Assembly (NCBI RefSeq): GCF_004803755.1
Contig: NZ_CP032311.1
Coordinates: 3,302,501-3,366,500, forward strand
DNA: 64,000 nucleotides
Reading direction: 5' to 3'
From: Pseudomonas sp. DG56-2
GTDB taxonomy: Bacteria; Pseudomonadota; Gammaproteobacteria; Pseudomonadales; Pseudomonadaceae
Shown: positions 26,632-34,813 of the stretch, one piece after another
Position numbering within the stretch: position 1 is the stretch's first letter
How the letters are laid out: every line of letters begins with the position of its first letter
Notes under the pieces: generated by a model
Told to the model about the DNA's origin: nothing
Databases searched by the model: none
What the model saw: the letters and a program-made list of their open reading frames with translations, nothing else
Translations under genes and position numbers: made by a program

Positions 26632-27137
26632 AGTTCAACCAACAGGCAGTGTTCATAGGCTCGAGCCATGTAGCGCTTGACCGTACGTTCGCTGACCTGC
26701 AGGCGCTCGGCAATCTGCGCATAGCCCAACCCTTCGAGTTGCGACCAGAGAAATGCCCGACGCACCGGCAAGGCCAAGCCGTCGAGTACTTCGTCCAGTG
26801 CCTGCAAGGTTTCCAGCAACAACCAACGCTGCTCTGGTGAGGGCATCAGCGCTTCGGGCAGGTTGGCCAGGGCTTCACGGTAGGCGTGCTCAAGACTGCG
26901 GCGTTTGTAGAAGTTGACCAGCAGACGCTTGCCCACCGTCAGCAGGTAGGCCCTCGGTTCGCGCAGCTCTTCGAGCACCTGCGGGCTGGCCAGCAACCGC
27001 AGGAAGGTGTCCTGGCTCAAGTCGGCCGCATCCCAGCGATTGCCCAGGCGCTGGTGCAACCAGTTCTCCAGCCAACTACGGTGATCTCGATAAAGACCGT
27101 GCAGCGTCTGCTCGGAAAGGACCACCGCTTCGCTCAT
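26628..27137 (-). CDS. FecI-type ECF sigma factor
   Basis: A 169-residue ECF sigma factor of the iron-starvation group. Region 2 (LSQDTFLRLLASP...EPRAYLLTVGKRLLVNFYKR) and region 4 (LEGLGYAQIAERLQVSERTVKRYM) are both complete. It is first in a two-gene operon with fecR, and a Fur-like box lies about 34 bp upstream of the ATG, so iron-repressed expression is likely. Target: unknown receptor and iron-uptake genes. Confidence 0.92.
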   Translation of the reverse strand: MSEAVVLSEQTLHGLYRDHRSWLENWLHQRLGNRWDAADLSQDTFLRLLASPQVLEELREPRAYLLTVGKRLLVNFYKRRSLEHAYREALANLPEALMPSPEQRWLLLETLQALDEVLDGLALPVRRAFLWSQLEGLGYAQIAERLQVSERTVKRYMARAYEHCLLVEL

Positions 27138-27170
27138 CTAGAAAGCACCTGCAAGGCAAAGGAATCAAAT

Positions 27171-27189
27171 GAGATTGATTCTAATTAAA
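27171..27189. promoter_or_regulatory. candidate Fur box upstream of fecI
   Basis: GAGATTGATTCTAATTAAA matches the 19-bp Fur consensus GATAATGATAATCATTATC at 12 positions when aligned on the central GAT. It is located just upstream of the iron-starvation sigma factor gene and 43 bp from the stop of the solenoid protein gene. Confidence 0.55.
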
Positions 27190-27231
27190 TCCCCTGGCAC
27201 AAGCCAAGTGCTGTTAACGCATCGGTTGATT

Positions 27232-29307
27232 TTATTCACTACGACGGGCCAGGCCGGAAACGATGGCCACCATCAGCAGACTGATCCCCCAGCCCACAAG
27301 AATCTCAAACCAGATCAACAGACGCACAAAGTGCTTCCAGCCGAAAGCCGTGAATTCGTCCCAGAAGCCTTGCTTGGGTGTCGGCACCAAAGGCGCCCAA
27401 TCCGCCTCCTGCTGCAAGTCGACCAACGGCATCAGCACGTCCAGCGAATACGCCAAGGGGCTGAACCCGGTGTATTCCTCGCGCAGGCTGTCGCAAAGGT
27501 ACCAATTGCCCTGGCCATAAAAATTCGGATCGGTTTCCTGCCCGGGATTTAGCAGGCGCCAGGCTTCGCCCCGATCAGGTCGACAGTCGAGATAGGCCAG
27601 GTTCTGGAACACCATCGGATTGCTCGGCGCAAACACCCCGTGCTGAGCGGCTGCATACCAGAACACCGAAGCACAACTGAGCCAGATACCCACGAACCAG
27701 AACAACAACTGCATTGGACGGTAACCGTAACCGGTGAGCAGCCCGTAGAGCGCATGCAGGCCAAGAGCAATACGCGAGTAGATGGCTGCGATCCAGGTCG
27801 GCCAACCCTTGGGTGGCTGGCCTACGTGGCCAATAGCGCGCAACTGCTGCTCATAGATGATCCCCAGTTCACGTGCTTCGGCAGTATGTCCCATTTCAAC
27901 CAGCACGCGTTGCAACTGCCGCCAGGGCTGAGGGCGAAAGTCCTTGGCAAGTTCGGTAGCAGGCCGGTCCTTTTCAAGGCTGGGGATCTGCTGACGCAAC
28001 CACGCTGAACGGAACTTGGGGTTGACTGGAGCGCGGGCTGAGAGTGCGCCATAAACAAAACCGTTGAGGGCAAGGTTCTCACCCCAGGTATGCTCGTCGT
28101 CGTCGAGCTCGGTCACTTTCGCGCCGACAAATGAGGCATTGGCCAACTTGTTCTGCAGTGCTCGAAGCAGCAACGGGCCCGACACCTGCGCACGGTCGAG
28201 AACCAGCGAAGCACCGGTTTTTCCTTCAAACCATGCGCCGCAACCATCGAAGCCGGCTGCAATCCTCGCGTCGGTGAAATTGACCGATTTATGCGCGTGA
28301 AAGCCTTTTCCAAGGCGCACCTTACCGGTCAATACACAGCGAACCGCAATCAGCGAATTGTGCTCGTCACCTTCGAAAACAGCATCCTTCTCACAGATTA
28401 AATCGCCTTCGATCCGAGCGCCGGTAAATTGAACAAGCCCCTTTGCATGAAAACCTCCGTGCAGCAGGATGCTGCCGGTCATCACCAAACCCGTTGCACT
28501 GAAAGCTACGTCACTCATGCCATCAAAGCAGGCGTCGCGACAGATGACTTGCCCAGCGATATTGGCACCAACAAATCTTACAGAGCCCTCGGCACAGAAC
28601 CCATCGACAAGGAATACACCGCCGCCGACTATTAGCCGATCAGCCATCAAGGCTGCCTTTTGCGATGCCTTGAATGTCCCACTACAAAAAAACCGACCCT
28701 CGATACGTGCGCCGATCAGCCTAACGTCACCCTTTGCAGTAAATTGATCGCCGAGAAAAAAACTCCCTTCAACATGCAATTGATCAGCAAAAAGTGCACC
28801 TCCACCGTCTCCATCGATAGCCGCGCCGTCAAGGTTCAATTCTCCACCGATATGCGCACCAGCAATATCGATCCTGCCAGTACAGCGCAAACCGTTAAGA
28901 GCCACTGCTCCACGGACACTCACGCGCGAAGCGATAACCCCAGGGCTGGCACAGTCGATGAGCCACAGTGAGCCGTTGAGTTGAGCGTCAGTCAGGTCAG
29001 GCGCGAACTCGAACGTGCAATCCCAAAAGCCCAGCGAATGGGTCAAAACCGTTCCGCTCAAATCGAGAATGCCGACGATATAAGCGCCATGCAGACGCAC
29101 ACCTGACTCATGAACAGACCGAGTCTTATCCGCGTCCAACATCACAAACCGCAGAAAACTAGCACGTACCCGATTGTCGGCCGTTGCCTTGTCAGGGCGT
29201 TCGTGCCCCAGATACACAACATCACCTGATGGGCGATCAGCGATCAATTTCCCTTCAGCCGCTGACAATGGGGAGAAATCGCTAAGCGTCCTGTCTGTTG
29301 CGTGCAT
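27232..29307 (-). CDS. large repeat (beta-solenoid-like) membrane protein
   Basis: A 691-residue protein without signal peptide. From about residue 100 to 385 it shows degenerate repeats of roughly 40-46 residues with pattern F.AxGxVxFxGAxIxG...A.F.G (FTAKGDVRLIGARIEG, FCAEGSVRFVGANIAG, FHAKGLVQFTGARIEG, FHAHKSVNFTDARIAA), suggesting a right-handed beta-solenoid. A hydrophobic region with one or two spans lies at about 510-565 and another at about 660-685, so the solenoid is anchored by its C-terminal part. Similar proteins are sometimes labelled membrane-associated oxidoreductases, but no redox motif is visible. ATG 29307 (AGAGAG upstream) is preferred over an upstream TTG. Function unknown. 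Confidence 0.82.
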   Translation of the reverse strand: MHATDRTLSDFSPLSAAEGKLIADRPSGDVVYLGHERPDKATADNRVRASFLRFVMLDADKTRSVHESGVRLHGAYIVGILDLSGTVLTHSLGFWDCTFEFAPDLTDAQLNGSLWLIDCASPGVIASRVSVRGAVALNGLRCTGRIDIAGAHIGGELNLDGAAIDGDGGGALFADQLHVEGSFFLGDQFTAKGDVRLIGARIEGRFFCSGTFKASQKAALMADRLIVGGGVFLVDGFCAEGSVRFVGANIAGQVICRDACFDGMSDVAFSATGLVMTGSILLHGGFHAKGLVQFTGARIEGDLICEKDAVFEGDEHNSLIAVRCVLTGKVRLGKGFHAHKSVNFTDARIAAGFDGCGAWFEGKTGASLVLDRAQVSGPLLLRALQNKLANASFVGAKVTELDDDEHTWGENLALNGFVYGALSARAPVNPKFRSAWLRQQIPSLEKDRPATELAKDFRPQPWRQLQRVLVEMGHTAEARELGIIYEQQLRAIGHVGQPPKGWPTWIAAIYSRIALGLHALYGLLTGYGYRPMQLLFWFVGIWLSCASVFWYAAAQHGVFAPSNPMVFQNLAYLDCRPDRGEAWRLLNPGQETDPNFYGQGNWYLCDSLREEYTGFSPLAYSLDVLMPLVDLQQEADWAPLVPTPKQGFWDEFTAFGWKHFVRLLIWFEILVGWGISLLMVAIVSGLARRSE

Positions 29308-29404
29308 GACTGATCTCTCTGGCAAAAGCCAGCAATACTAAATTGCCACTAGTCGTTCAGCCAGCCCTTGCGGATTTTTCTCTGCAGCCTATGCCGTAGA
29401 TGCA

Positions 29405-29740
29405 TCAACGCGCAGCCTGAAACCGCGGGCATTGCCCTTCAACTTGATAGCGCAACGTCAGCAGTTGACCAGCGGTGTTTTCATAGGTCATCAACATCGG
29501 CGCGGCTGCGCAACCTCTGGGCATGGGGGTCTGTGCGATGAGCCGGGCGACATCGACCGATGTGCCGTAGGCGTAGTCCTGCACCGTAGGAAGGGTTCTG
29601 CCGGTTTGCGCTGCGTAGGCCTGCACAGCCTGCTCATGGGCAAACAGACGCGTGTCCTTCACCTCTGCTGCCCAACCCTGCGCGCCTGCACCTGCCAGCA
29701 GTACTAACGCTGCCCCAGCCAAACCTTGCATGCGCTTCAT
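29405..29740 (-). CDS. DUF2790 family secreted protein
   Basis: A 111-residue protein with a signal peptide ending near GWAA25. The C-terminal part is a DUF2790 domain (YAYGTSVDVARLI...PRGCAAAPMLMTYENTAG...GQCP) with two conserved cysteines that probably form a disulfide. The family is almost restricted to Pseudomonas, periplasmic, and without an assigned role. Here an N-terminal spacer of about 30 residues precedes the domain, making it longer than the usual 80-90 residues. Confidence 0.85.
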   Translation of the reverse strand: MKRMQGLAGAALVLLAGAGAQGWAAEVKDTRLFAHEQAVQAYAAQTGRTLPTVQDYAYGTSVDVARLIAQTPMPRGCAAAPMLMTYENTAGQLLTLRYQVEGQCPRFQAAR

Positions 29741-29806
29741 TTGCTCTTACCTCGCATGTGATGAAACGGCAGTACTGAGAAGCTTACGCCTGACAGCGGC
29801 GCCCCA

Positions 29807-30559
29807 CTACAAGGCAATGTCCAGTGCCTTGCGCAGTTGTGCACCACGGCTGTCGGATGCCGCGCTGACTAATGCGTAGTTGTAGTCACCGTGGGACCAA
29901 TAGCGCGCTTGCAGTTGCCCATCAGTGCGTTCACCACTGGGCATGCGAGCAAAGTGCTCGCCAGGCGAGCGCAGAAACAGACTGATTCGTTGTCCCTGGG
30001 CGTCTTCGAACACCACCAGGGCGGCCGGCCCCTGTTCGTTGCTCAGCAGCCGTGCACCCAGTGGGGTGAAGCCGTAGGAGGACAAGTCCGGCAGGTTACC
30101 GACGTGGCGAAAATATTGCCCCAGCCATGCTTGCAGCCGCGCGGGATCACGGGCGCTCAAGTCCAGGGCGCTGGCGTCGGCAAACAGCCGGTGCGCCTGC
30201 ACGGCATCAGCCATCGGCAGGTTGCCAGCCATCAGGCTCGACTCGCGCACTTGCCAGCCGCCCAGGCCGCCGATCCCCAGCGTCACCAGTAGCACCGCTG
30301 CACTGGCCCAGCGGCGCTGCCAGCGCCGGCGTAGCTCGCGGCGCAGATGAGCCGGATCAAGCCGTGGATTAGGCACCTGCCCGGCGAACCCGGACATCGC
30401 CGCACGCAGTTGTCGGGCATCACGGCGCCAACCTTCGACGCGCATGGCCTGCTCGGGGTTGGCGGCCAGATAACGCTCTACCGCGCGTCGACGCTCCGTT
30501 TCCAGGCATTCATCCACGTAGGCGTGCAGCTCGTCTTCCGATGGAATCAACTGACTCAT
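29807..30559 (-). CDS. anti-sigma factor, membrane-anchored
   Basis: A 250-residue protein. The N-terminal about 60 residues are a helical anti-sigma domain (SEDELHAYVDECLETERR...VERYLAANP) lacking the HxxxCxxC zinc motif. One membrane span lies at about 90-110 (SAAVLLVTLGIGGLGGW), followed by a periplasmic domain of about 135 residues (DLSSYGFTPLGARLL, SLFLRSPGEHFARM). It overlaps the ECF sigma gene by four bases. It should hold the sigma factor inactive until a periplasmic signal, probably oxidative, releases it. Confidence 0.88.
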   Translation of the reverse strand: MSQLIPSEDELHAYVDECLETERRRAVERYLAANPEQAMRVEGWRRDARQLRAAMSGFAGQVPNPRLDPAHLRRELRRRWQRRWASAAVLLVTLGIGGLGGWQVRESSLMAGNLPMADAVQAHRLFADASALDLSARDPARLQAWLGQYFRHVGNLPDLSSYGFTPLGARLLSNEQGPAALVVFEDAQGQRISLFLRSPGEHFARMPSGERTDGQLQARYWSHGDYNYALVSAASDSRGAQLRKALDIAL

Positions 30560-31065
30560 TTCAACCTCCGCAACACCGGGGATGCTGTAGTGCCCTCGGC
30601 CAATTCACGCAGCGCTGCCCGCGCCCGCGACAATCGCGACATCACTGTGCCGATCGGTACATCCAGGGCCTGGGCGGCCTCCTTGTAACTCAAGCCCTCG
30701 ACACTGACCAGCAGCAACAAGGCCCGCTGTTCGGTGGGCAACAGCGCAAAAGCTGCCAGGCCAGACTGGGCCAGGACAATGTCCTCCGTGGCATTGCCCT
30801 GCTCTTCGGCACGTCCGAACCAGGACAGCCAGCGGGCATGCCGACGCTCGCGGCGTTTGCCATCGATAAACTGCCGGTAAAGGATGGAGAACAGCCAGGC
30901 GCGCAAACTCTCCTGCTCGCGCTGCTGGCCGCGGCGGCTCAGGGCGCGCTCGACGGTGGCCTGCACCAGGTCGTCGGCGCTGTTTGCGTCGCGGGTCAAC
31001 CACACGGCGAAGCGCCGCAGTCGCTCGAGCATCTGGCGCAGTTGCTGGTCATTTAATTCATGCAT
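30556..31065 (-). CDS. ECF RNA polymerase sigma factor
   Basis: A 169-residue ECF sigma factor with region 2 (RRFAVWLTRDANSADDLVQATVERAL) and region 4 (LSYKEAAQALDVPIGTVMSRLSRAR). The ATG at 31065 is chosen over a TTG 21 bases upstream; a matching promoter at 31104-31131 gives it a leader of about 30 bases. It is divergent from the catalase-like/cytochrome b561 operon and very probably drives both itself and that operon. Confidence 0.92.
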   Translation of the reverse strand: MHELNDQQLRQMLERLRRFAVWLTRDANSADDLVQATVERALSRRGQQREQESLRAWLFSILYRQFIDGKRRERRHARWLSWFGRAEEQGNATEDIVLAQSGLAAFALLPTEQRALLLLVSVEGLSYKEAAQALDVPIGTVMSRLSRARAALRELAEGTTASPVLRRLK

Positions 31066-31103
31066 TGCCGGGGCCTTGGCCTTCAAGCGTTAAGTGTACG
31101 AGG

Positions 31104-31131
31104 CAGACGCTGCAGAGGAAAAAATATTCCC
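31104..31131 (-). promoter_or_regulatory. ECF-type promoter for the sigma operon
   Basis: On the minus strand GGGAATA (31131-31125) is separated by 15 bp from CGTCTG (31109-31104). This matches the ECF GGAA...CGTC promoter pattern and has the same architecture as the promoter on the other strand. Autoregulation is inferred. Confidence 0.7.
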
Positions 31132-31137
31132 TGCCAT

Positions 31138-31165
31138 GGGAATAAATTCAATACCCAGGCGTCGT
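31138..31165 (+). promoter_or_regulatory. ECF-type promoter for the catalase-like operon
   Basis: GGGAATA at 31138-31144, 15 bp, CGTCGT at 31160-31165, 31 bases before the catalase-family start codon. Its spacing and elements mirror the divergent promoter of the sigma factor gene, so both are probably read by that sigma factor. Confidence 0.7.
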
Positions 31166-31196
31166 ACCGGCTCATTCACTGACCCGGATCGTCGCC

Positions 31197-32243
31197 ATGA
31201 GCACTCCGTTACACGGTCGTCCCCGCACCCTGCGCCTGGCTGCCATTGGTCTTGGCCTGACTGCCCTGGCCGCCGGTTTTGCCTATGCCGCCGGTTGGAT
31301 CGGCAGCGACCGCCTCACCCCCAAGCGCATTATCGACACATTTGAGTCCCAGGCCGGTCACTACCCCGGCTATCGAAAGAACCACGCCAAGGGTTTGTGC
31401 GTGAGTGGCTACTTCCAGAGCAGCCAGCAGGCTGAACCGCTGTCCCGTGCCCGGGTATTCAGCCAGCCCCGGGTCCCGGTAATCGGTCGTTTCGCGATAG
31501 GCGGCAGCAATCCCTACAGTGCCGACACCAGTGTGCCGACCCGCAGTCTGGCACTGCAACTGAGCAGTGACGACGGCGAAATCTGGCGTACCGGCATGAA
31601 TACCCCACCGGTGCTGGCGGTGAGCACGCCACAAGCCTTCTACCAGCAGGTTCTGGCGATGACCCCGGACCCGGCAACCGGCAAACCCGACCCGGCGCGC
31701 GTGCAAGCGTTTTTCGCCGACCATCCCGAAAGCGCACCGTTCCGCCAATGGGCCAAGGACTACCAAGCCCCGAACAGCTTTGCCAACTCCAGCTTCAACA
31801 GCATCAACGCCTTTGCCCTGATCGACCGCGACGGCAACAGCCGTTTTGTACGTTGGAGCTTGTTGCCACAAACGCCGTTCGCCGCCCTGGAAGGTCAAGT
31901 CGACGACCGCGACTACCTGCAACACGACTTACACCAGCGCCTGGCCCAAGGCCCGTTACGCTGGACCCTGCGCCTGACCCTTGCGCAAGCAGGCGATCCG
32001 GTCGATGACCCGGCCAAGCCCTGGCCGGCAGAGCGCCGTTCCGTCGATGCCGGCACCCTGGTCATCGAGCATGTCGACGGCCCCGAGCAAGGTGCCTGCC
32101 GCGACCTCAACTTTGACCCGCTGATCTTGCCCACTGGCATCGAGCCATCGGCTGACCCGATCCTGGCAGCACGCTCGGCAGCGTACGCCGAGTCCTTCAA
32201 CCGCCGCAGCTACGAATCGGCAGACTTGGGAGCACGCCCATGA
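31197..32243 (+). CDS. catalase-family peroxidase, membrane/periplasm-directed
   Basis: A 348-residue SrpA-like member of the catalase superfamily. An N-terminal hydrophobic segment (about 12-35) directs or anchors it to the periplasm. The reduced catalase core includes the haem-distal region (HYPGYRKNHAKGLCVSGYF), FAIGGSNPYSAD, SLALQLSSDDGEIWRTGMN and NSFNSINAFALIDRDG. Such mini-catalases act mainly as haem peroxidases using organic hydroperoxides or H2O2. It overlaps the b561 gene by ATGA and is driven by an ECF-type promoter, suggesting a response to envelope peroxides. Confidence 0.9.
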   Translation: MSTPLHGRPRTLRLAAIGLGLTALAAGFAYAAGWIGSDRLTPKRIIDTFESQAGHYPGYRKNHAKGLCVSGYFQSSQQAEPLSRARVFSQPRVPVIGRFAIGGSNPYSADTSVPTRSLALQLSSDDGEIWRTGMNTPPVLAVSTPQAFYQQVLAMTPDPATGKPDPARVQAFFADHPESAPFRQWAKDYQAPNSFANSSFNSINAFALIDRDGNSRFVRWSLLPQTPFAALEGQVDDRDYLQHDLHQRLAQGPLRWTLRLTLAQAGDPVDDPAKPWPAERRSVDAGTLVIEHVDGPEQGACRDLNFDPLILPTGIEPSADPILAARSAAYAESFNRRSYESADLGARP

Positions 32244-32788
32244 AACCTGTTGCCTTTCATCCTTTGGCGCGCCTGTTGCACTGGCTGATGGCCGTGCTGA
32301 TCATGGCGATGCTGTTCATTGGCGTCAGCATGATCGCCGACCTGACCCCGCGTCACACCTGGCTGCTTAGCCTGCACAAGGCGATTGGTCTAGCCTTGTT
32401 GCTGCTGGTGTTGGCGCGCATGGTCCTGCGTCTGACCCTGCCCCACCCACCCTTGCCTGCCGATCTTCCAGCGATGCAGCGTCTGGCTGCCGGGGCTTCT
32501 CATCTGCTGCTGTACGGCTTGATGCTGGCCATGCCATTGATTGGTTGGGGCATGCTCTCGGCGGGAGGCTATCCGCTGCCACTGCACCTGCCGGCACTGC
32601 TGCCCCATGACCTGACCCTGTATGCCTTGCTGCGCCAGGCCCATGGCTGGCTGGCCTATTTACTGTTCGCAACGGTGCTGGTGCATCTGGGCGCAGCGCT
32701 GGTACATGCACTGGTGCGGCGCGACGGCGTGTTGCGCAGTATGTGGCCAGCGCCGTTGGGTAATACCGGAGAAAGTGACAAACAATAA
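32240..32788 (+). CDS. cytochrome b561 family protein
   Basis: A 182-residue integral membrane dihaem cytochrome with four membrane spans. Likely haem-ligand histidines are in FHPLARLLHWLM, SLHKAIGL, LRQAHGWLAYLLF and VLVHLGAALVHAL. It should pass electrons from the quinol pool to the periplasmic catalase-like peroxidase with which it is translationally coupled. Its stop codon lies inside a Fur-box-like sequence serving the next gene. Confidence 0.92.
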   Translation: MKPVAFHPLARLLHWLMAVLIMAMLFIGVSMIADLTPRHTWLLSLHKAIGLALLLLVLARMVLRLTLPHPPLPADLPAMQRLAAGASHLLLYGLMLAMPLIGWGMLSAGGYPLPLHLPALLPHDLTLYALLRQAHGWLAYLLFATVLVHLGAALVHALVRRDGVLRSMWPAPLGNTGESDKQ

Positions 32789-32802
32789 CGATTCTTATTA
32801 TC
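32784..32802. promoter_or_regulatory. Fur box upstream of MFS transporter
   Basis: AATAACGATTCTTATTATC matches the 19-bp Fur consensus at 14 positions. It begins within the stop codon of the cytochrome b561 gene and lies 66 bp before the MFS start codon, so the transporter is probably iron-repressed. Confidence 0.68.
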
Positions 32803-32868
32803 AAGGGATTTTGCCCAGATAGTTTTTCCGGCACAATACAACGCTTGCCTTTTGAGCTTTGGATAGCC

Positions 32869-34098
32869 ATGAACAGCGCACAGGATCCTGCCCAACCCAC
32901 TTCATCGATCAGCACCGAGTCCAGTTTCGACCTGCGCCCGCTGCTGGTTGCCAACATGGCCTGCACCATGGCGATGATGGCGTTCGTCTCCTTGATTGGC
33001 CCTATTGCTCGCACCCTCAGCCTTGCCACTTGGCAGGCCGGGGCTGCGGTGACGGTGGCCGGAGTGATCTGGATGTTGCTGGCCAGGCCCTGGGGCCAGC
33101 TCAGTGATCGTCTTGGCCGGCGCCGGATTCTATTGCTCGGCACGGCCGGTTTCACCGTGGCTTACTGGGCCTTGTGTCTGTTCATCGATTCCGCATTGCA
33201 CCTTCTACCCAGCGCTACCCTGGCCTTTGCCGGGCTGGTGATCGGGCGCGGCTTGATCGGCGCTTTTTACGCCGCGCTGCCGGTCGGTGGCACGGCGCTG
33301 ATCGCTGACAACGTTGAGCCACAGCACCGTGCCCGCACCTTGGCATCACTCGGTGCGGCCAACGCTGTCGGCCTGGTACTGGGTCCGGCCTTGGCGGCGC
33401 TGCTGGCTCGTCACAGTTTGAGCCTGCCTTTTTACGTGATGGCGTTGCTACCGATGCTGGCTTTTGTCGTGCTGTTGCTCAAGCTCAAGCGTCAGGAGCT
33501 GCACCTAAAGCAACCGCCACGCCCGGTCCGCCTTAGCGATCCGCGCTTGCGCCGGCCTTTGCTGGTGGCGTTCGTGGCCATGCTCGGTGTTTCGGTAGCG
33601 CAGATCACCGTCGGCTTTTTCGCCCTCGACCGCTTGCGCATGAACCCGGCAGACGCCGCGCAGACCGCAGGCATTGCGCTGACCATGGTGGGTGTAGCGC
33701 TGATCTTCGCGCAACTGCTGGTGCGCAGGTTGCAGTGGCCACCGCTGCGCATGATTCGCGCAGGCGCGAGCGTTTCAGCCTTGGGCTTTGCCGCCGCCGC
33801 TTTTGCTCCCAGCGCGCCATTGCTCTGGGCCAGCTTCTTTGTTTCGGCCTGCGGGATGGGCTTCGTGTTTCCGGCCTTCTCGGCATTGGCGGCCAATGCC
33901 ATGGACGCCTCCGAGCAAGGCGCCACGGCCGGTTCCATGAGCGCTGCACAAGGCCTGGGCGTGGTTATCGGCCCCCTGGCCGGAACGCTGATCTACGCGG
34001 TAGATCCGCGCCTGCCGTACCTGATTGTGGCCGGGCTGCTGCTATTGGTCGGACTGTGGCCCCACCCCAATTCCGTGTCCATACAGGCGGGCCGCTAA
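32869..34098 (+). CDS. MFS transporter, probably iron-regulated
   Basis: A 409-residue 12-span major facilitator. The loop 2-3 motif is GQLSDRLGRRRILLLG, and a motif C-like stretch LGLVLGPALAALLA marks it as a drug:H+ antiporter type. The start at 32869 has GGATAG in front; an upstream TTG is rejected. A Fur box lies just upstream. MFS proteins under Fur are often siderophore exporters or ferric-siderophore permeases, which is the inferred role; no siderophore synthesis gene is nearby. Confidence 0.88.
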   Translation: MNSAQDPAQPTSSISTESSFDLRPLLVANMACTMAMMAFVSLIGPIARTLSLATWQAGAAVTVAGVIWMLLARPWGQLSDRLGRRRILLLGTAGFTVAYWALCLFIDSALHLLPSATLAFAGLVIGRGLIGAFYAALPVGGTALIADNVEPQHRARTLASLGAANAVGLVLGPALAALLARHSLSLPFYVMALLPMLAFVVLLLKLKRQELHLKQPPRPVRLSDPRLRRPLLVAFVAMLGVSVAQITVGFFALDRLRMNPADAAQTAGIALTMVGVALIFAQLLVRRLQWPPLRMIRAGASVSALGFAAAAFAPSAPLLWASFFVSACGMGFVFPAFSALAANAMDASEQGATAGSMSAAQGLGVVIGPLAGTLIYAVDPRLPYLIVAGLLLLVGLWPHPNSVSIQAGR

Positions 34099-34155
34099 AG
34101 CTTCGCGGAATGTGCTTTAATGCTCCGCCAAAAATTTTTAACACATAAGGCGGCT

Positions 34156-34704
34156 ATGGACACGGGGACACGACTCAAACTGGTGCGTGAACGCAACAAA
34201 CTCTCCCAGCGGGAGCTGGCCCGTCGTAGCGGGCTGACCAACTCGACGATCTCGCAGATCGAGCAGAATCGCGTCAGCCCCTCGGTCAGTTCCCTGAAAA
34301 AACTGCTTGAGGGCATTCCCATGTCGCTGGCAGAGTTCTTCAGTTTTGACGAGCCGCCACGTGAAGAGCGTTTTGTATTCCGCTCAACCGAGCAGCCGGA
34401 CCTGGGCAACAGCGGCCTACGCATGCTATTGGTCGGTGCCAGTGTCGAAGGCCGGCAAATGCGCATGCTGCGCGAACTGTATGCGCCAGGTGCCGATTCC
34501 GGTGACGAGCCCATCGTTCACTCCGAAGGTGAAGAGTGTGGCCTGGTAACCCGCGGCACCATTGAGCTGCGTGTCGGCGGTCAGGTCAGCATCCTCAACT
34601 CCGGTGACGGCTACTACTTTCCGACCACCCTGCCCCACAGTTTCAAGAACATCGGCCAGGACGAAGCAGAAATCATCAGCGCCAACACACCGGCGAACTT
34701 CTGA
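34156..34704 (+). CDS. XRE-cupin transcriptional regulator
   Basis: A 182-residue regulator with an N-terminal XRE helix-turn-helix (LVRERNKLSQRELARRSGLT, residues 8-27, then ISQIEQNRVSPSV) and a C-terminal cupin domain (HSEGEECGLVTRGTIELRVGG, GDGYYFPTTLPHSFKNIG), the PuuR-like arrangement. AAGGCGG lies upstream of the ATG at 34156, which is preferred over an ATG 36 bases earlier. The family often governs polyamine, amino-acid or carboxylate catabolism. It might control the preceding MFS gene or distant genes. Confidence 0.9.
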   Translation: MDTGTRLKLVRERNKLSQRELARRSGLTNSTISQIEQNRVSPSVSSLKKLLEGIPMSLAEFFSFDEPPREERFVFRSTEQPDLGNSGLRMLLVGASVEGRQMRMLRELYAPGADSGDEPIVHSEGEECGLVTRGTIELRVGGQVSILNSGDGYYFPTTLPHSFKNIGQDEAEIISANTPANF

Positions 34705-34764
34705 TCGTAGGCTGCCCTGCGCTGGGGTCAGTGCAGCCTGTAGGTAGGGTGTCGGCCGGGTTGC

Positions 34765-34795
34765 GGCCGATCGCGGGCAAGCCCGCGCCTACCGG
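34765..34795. repeat. REP element, Pseudomonas type
   Basis: The core GCGGGCAAGCCCGCGCCTAC within GGCCGATC...CGG is the classical Pseudomonas repetitive extragenic palindrome. It lies between the convergent XRE-cupin and DASS transporter genes, where it may stabilise 3' ends. Confidence 0.85.
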
Positions 34796-34813
34796 TTGCG
34801 CCCATAGCGACCG

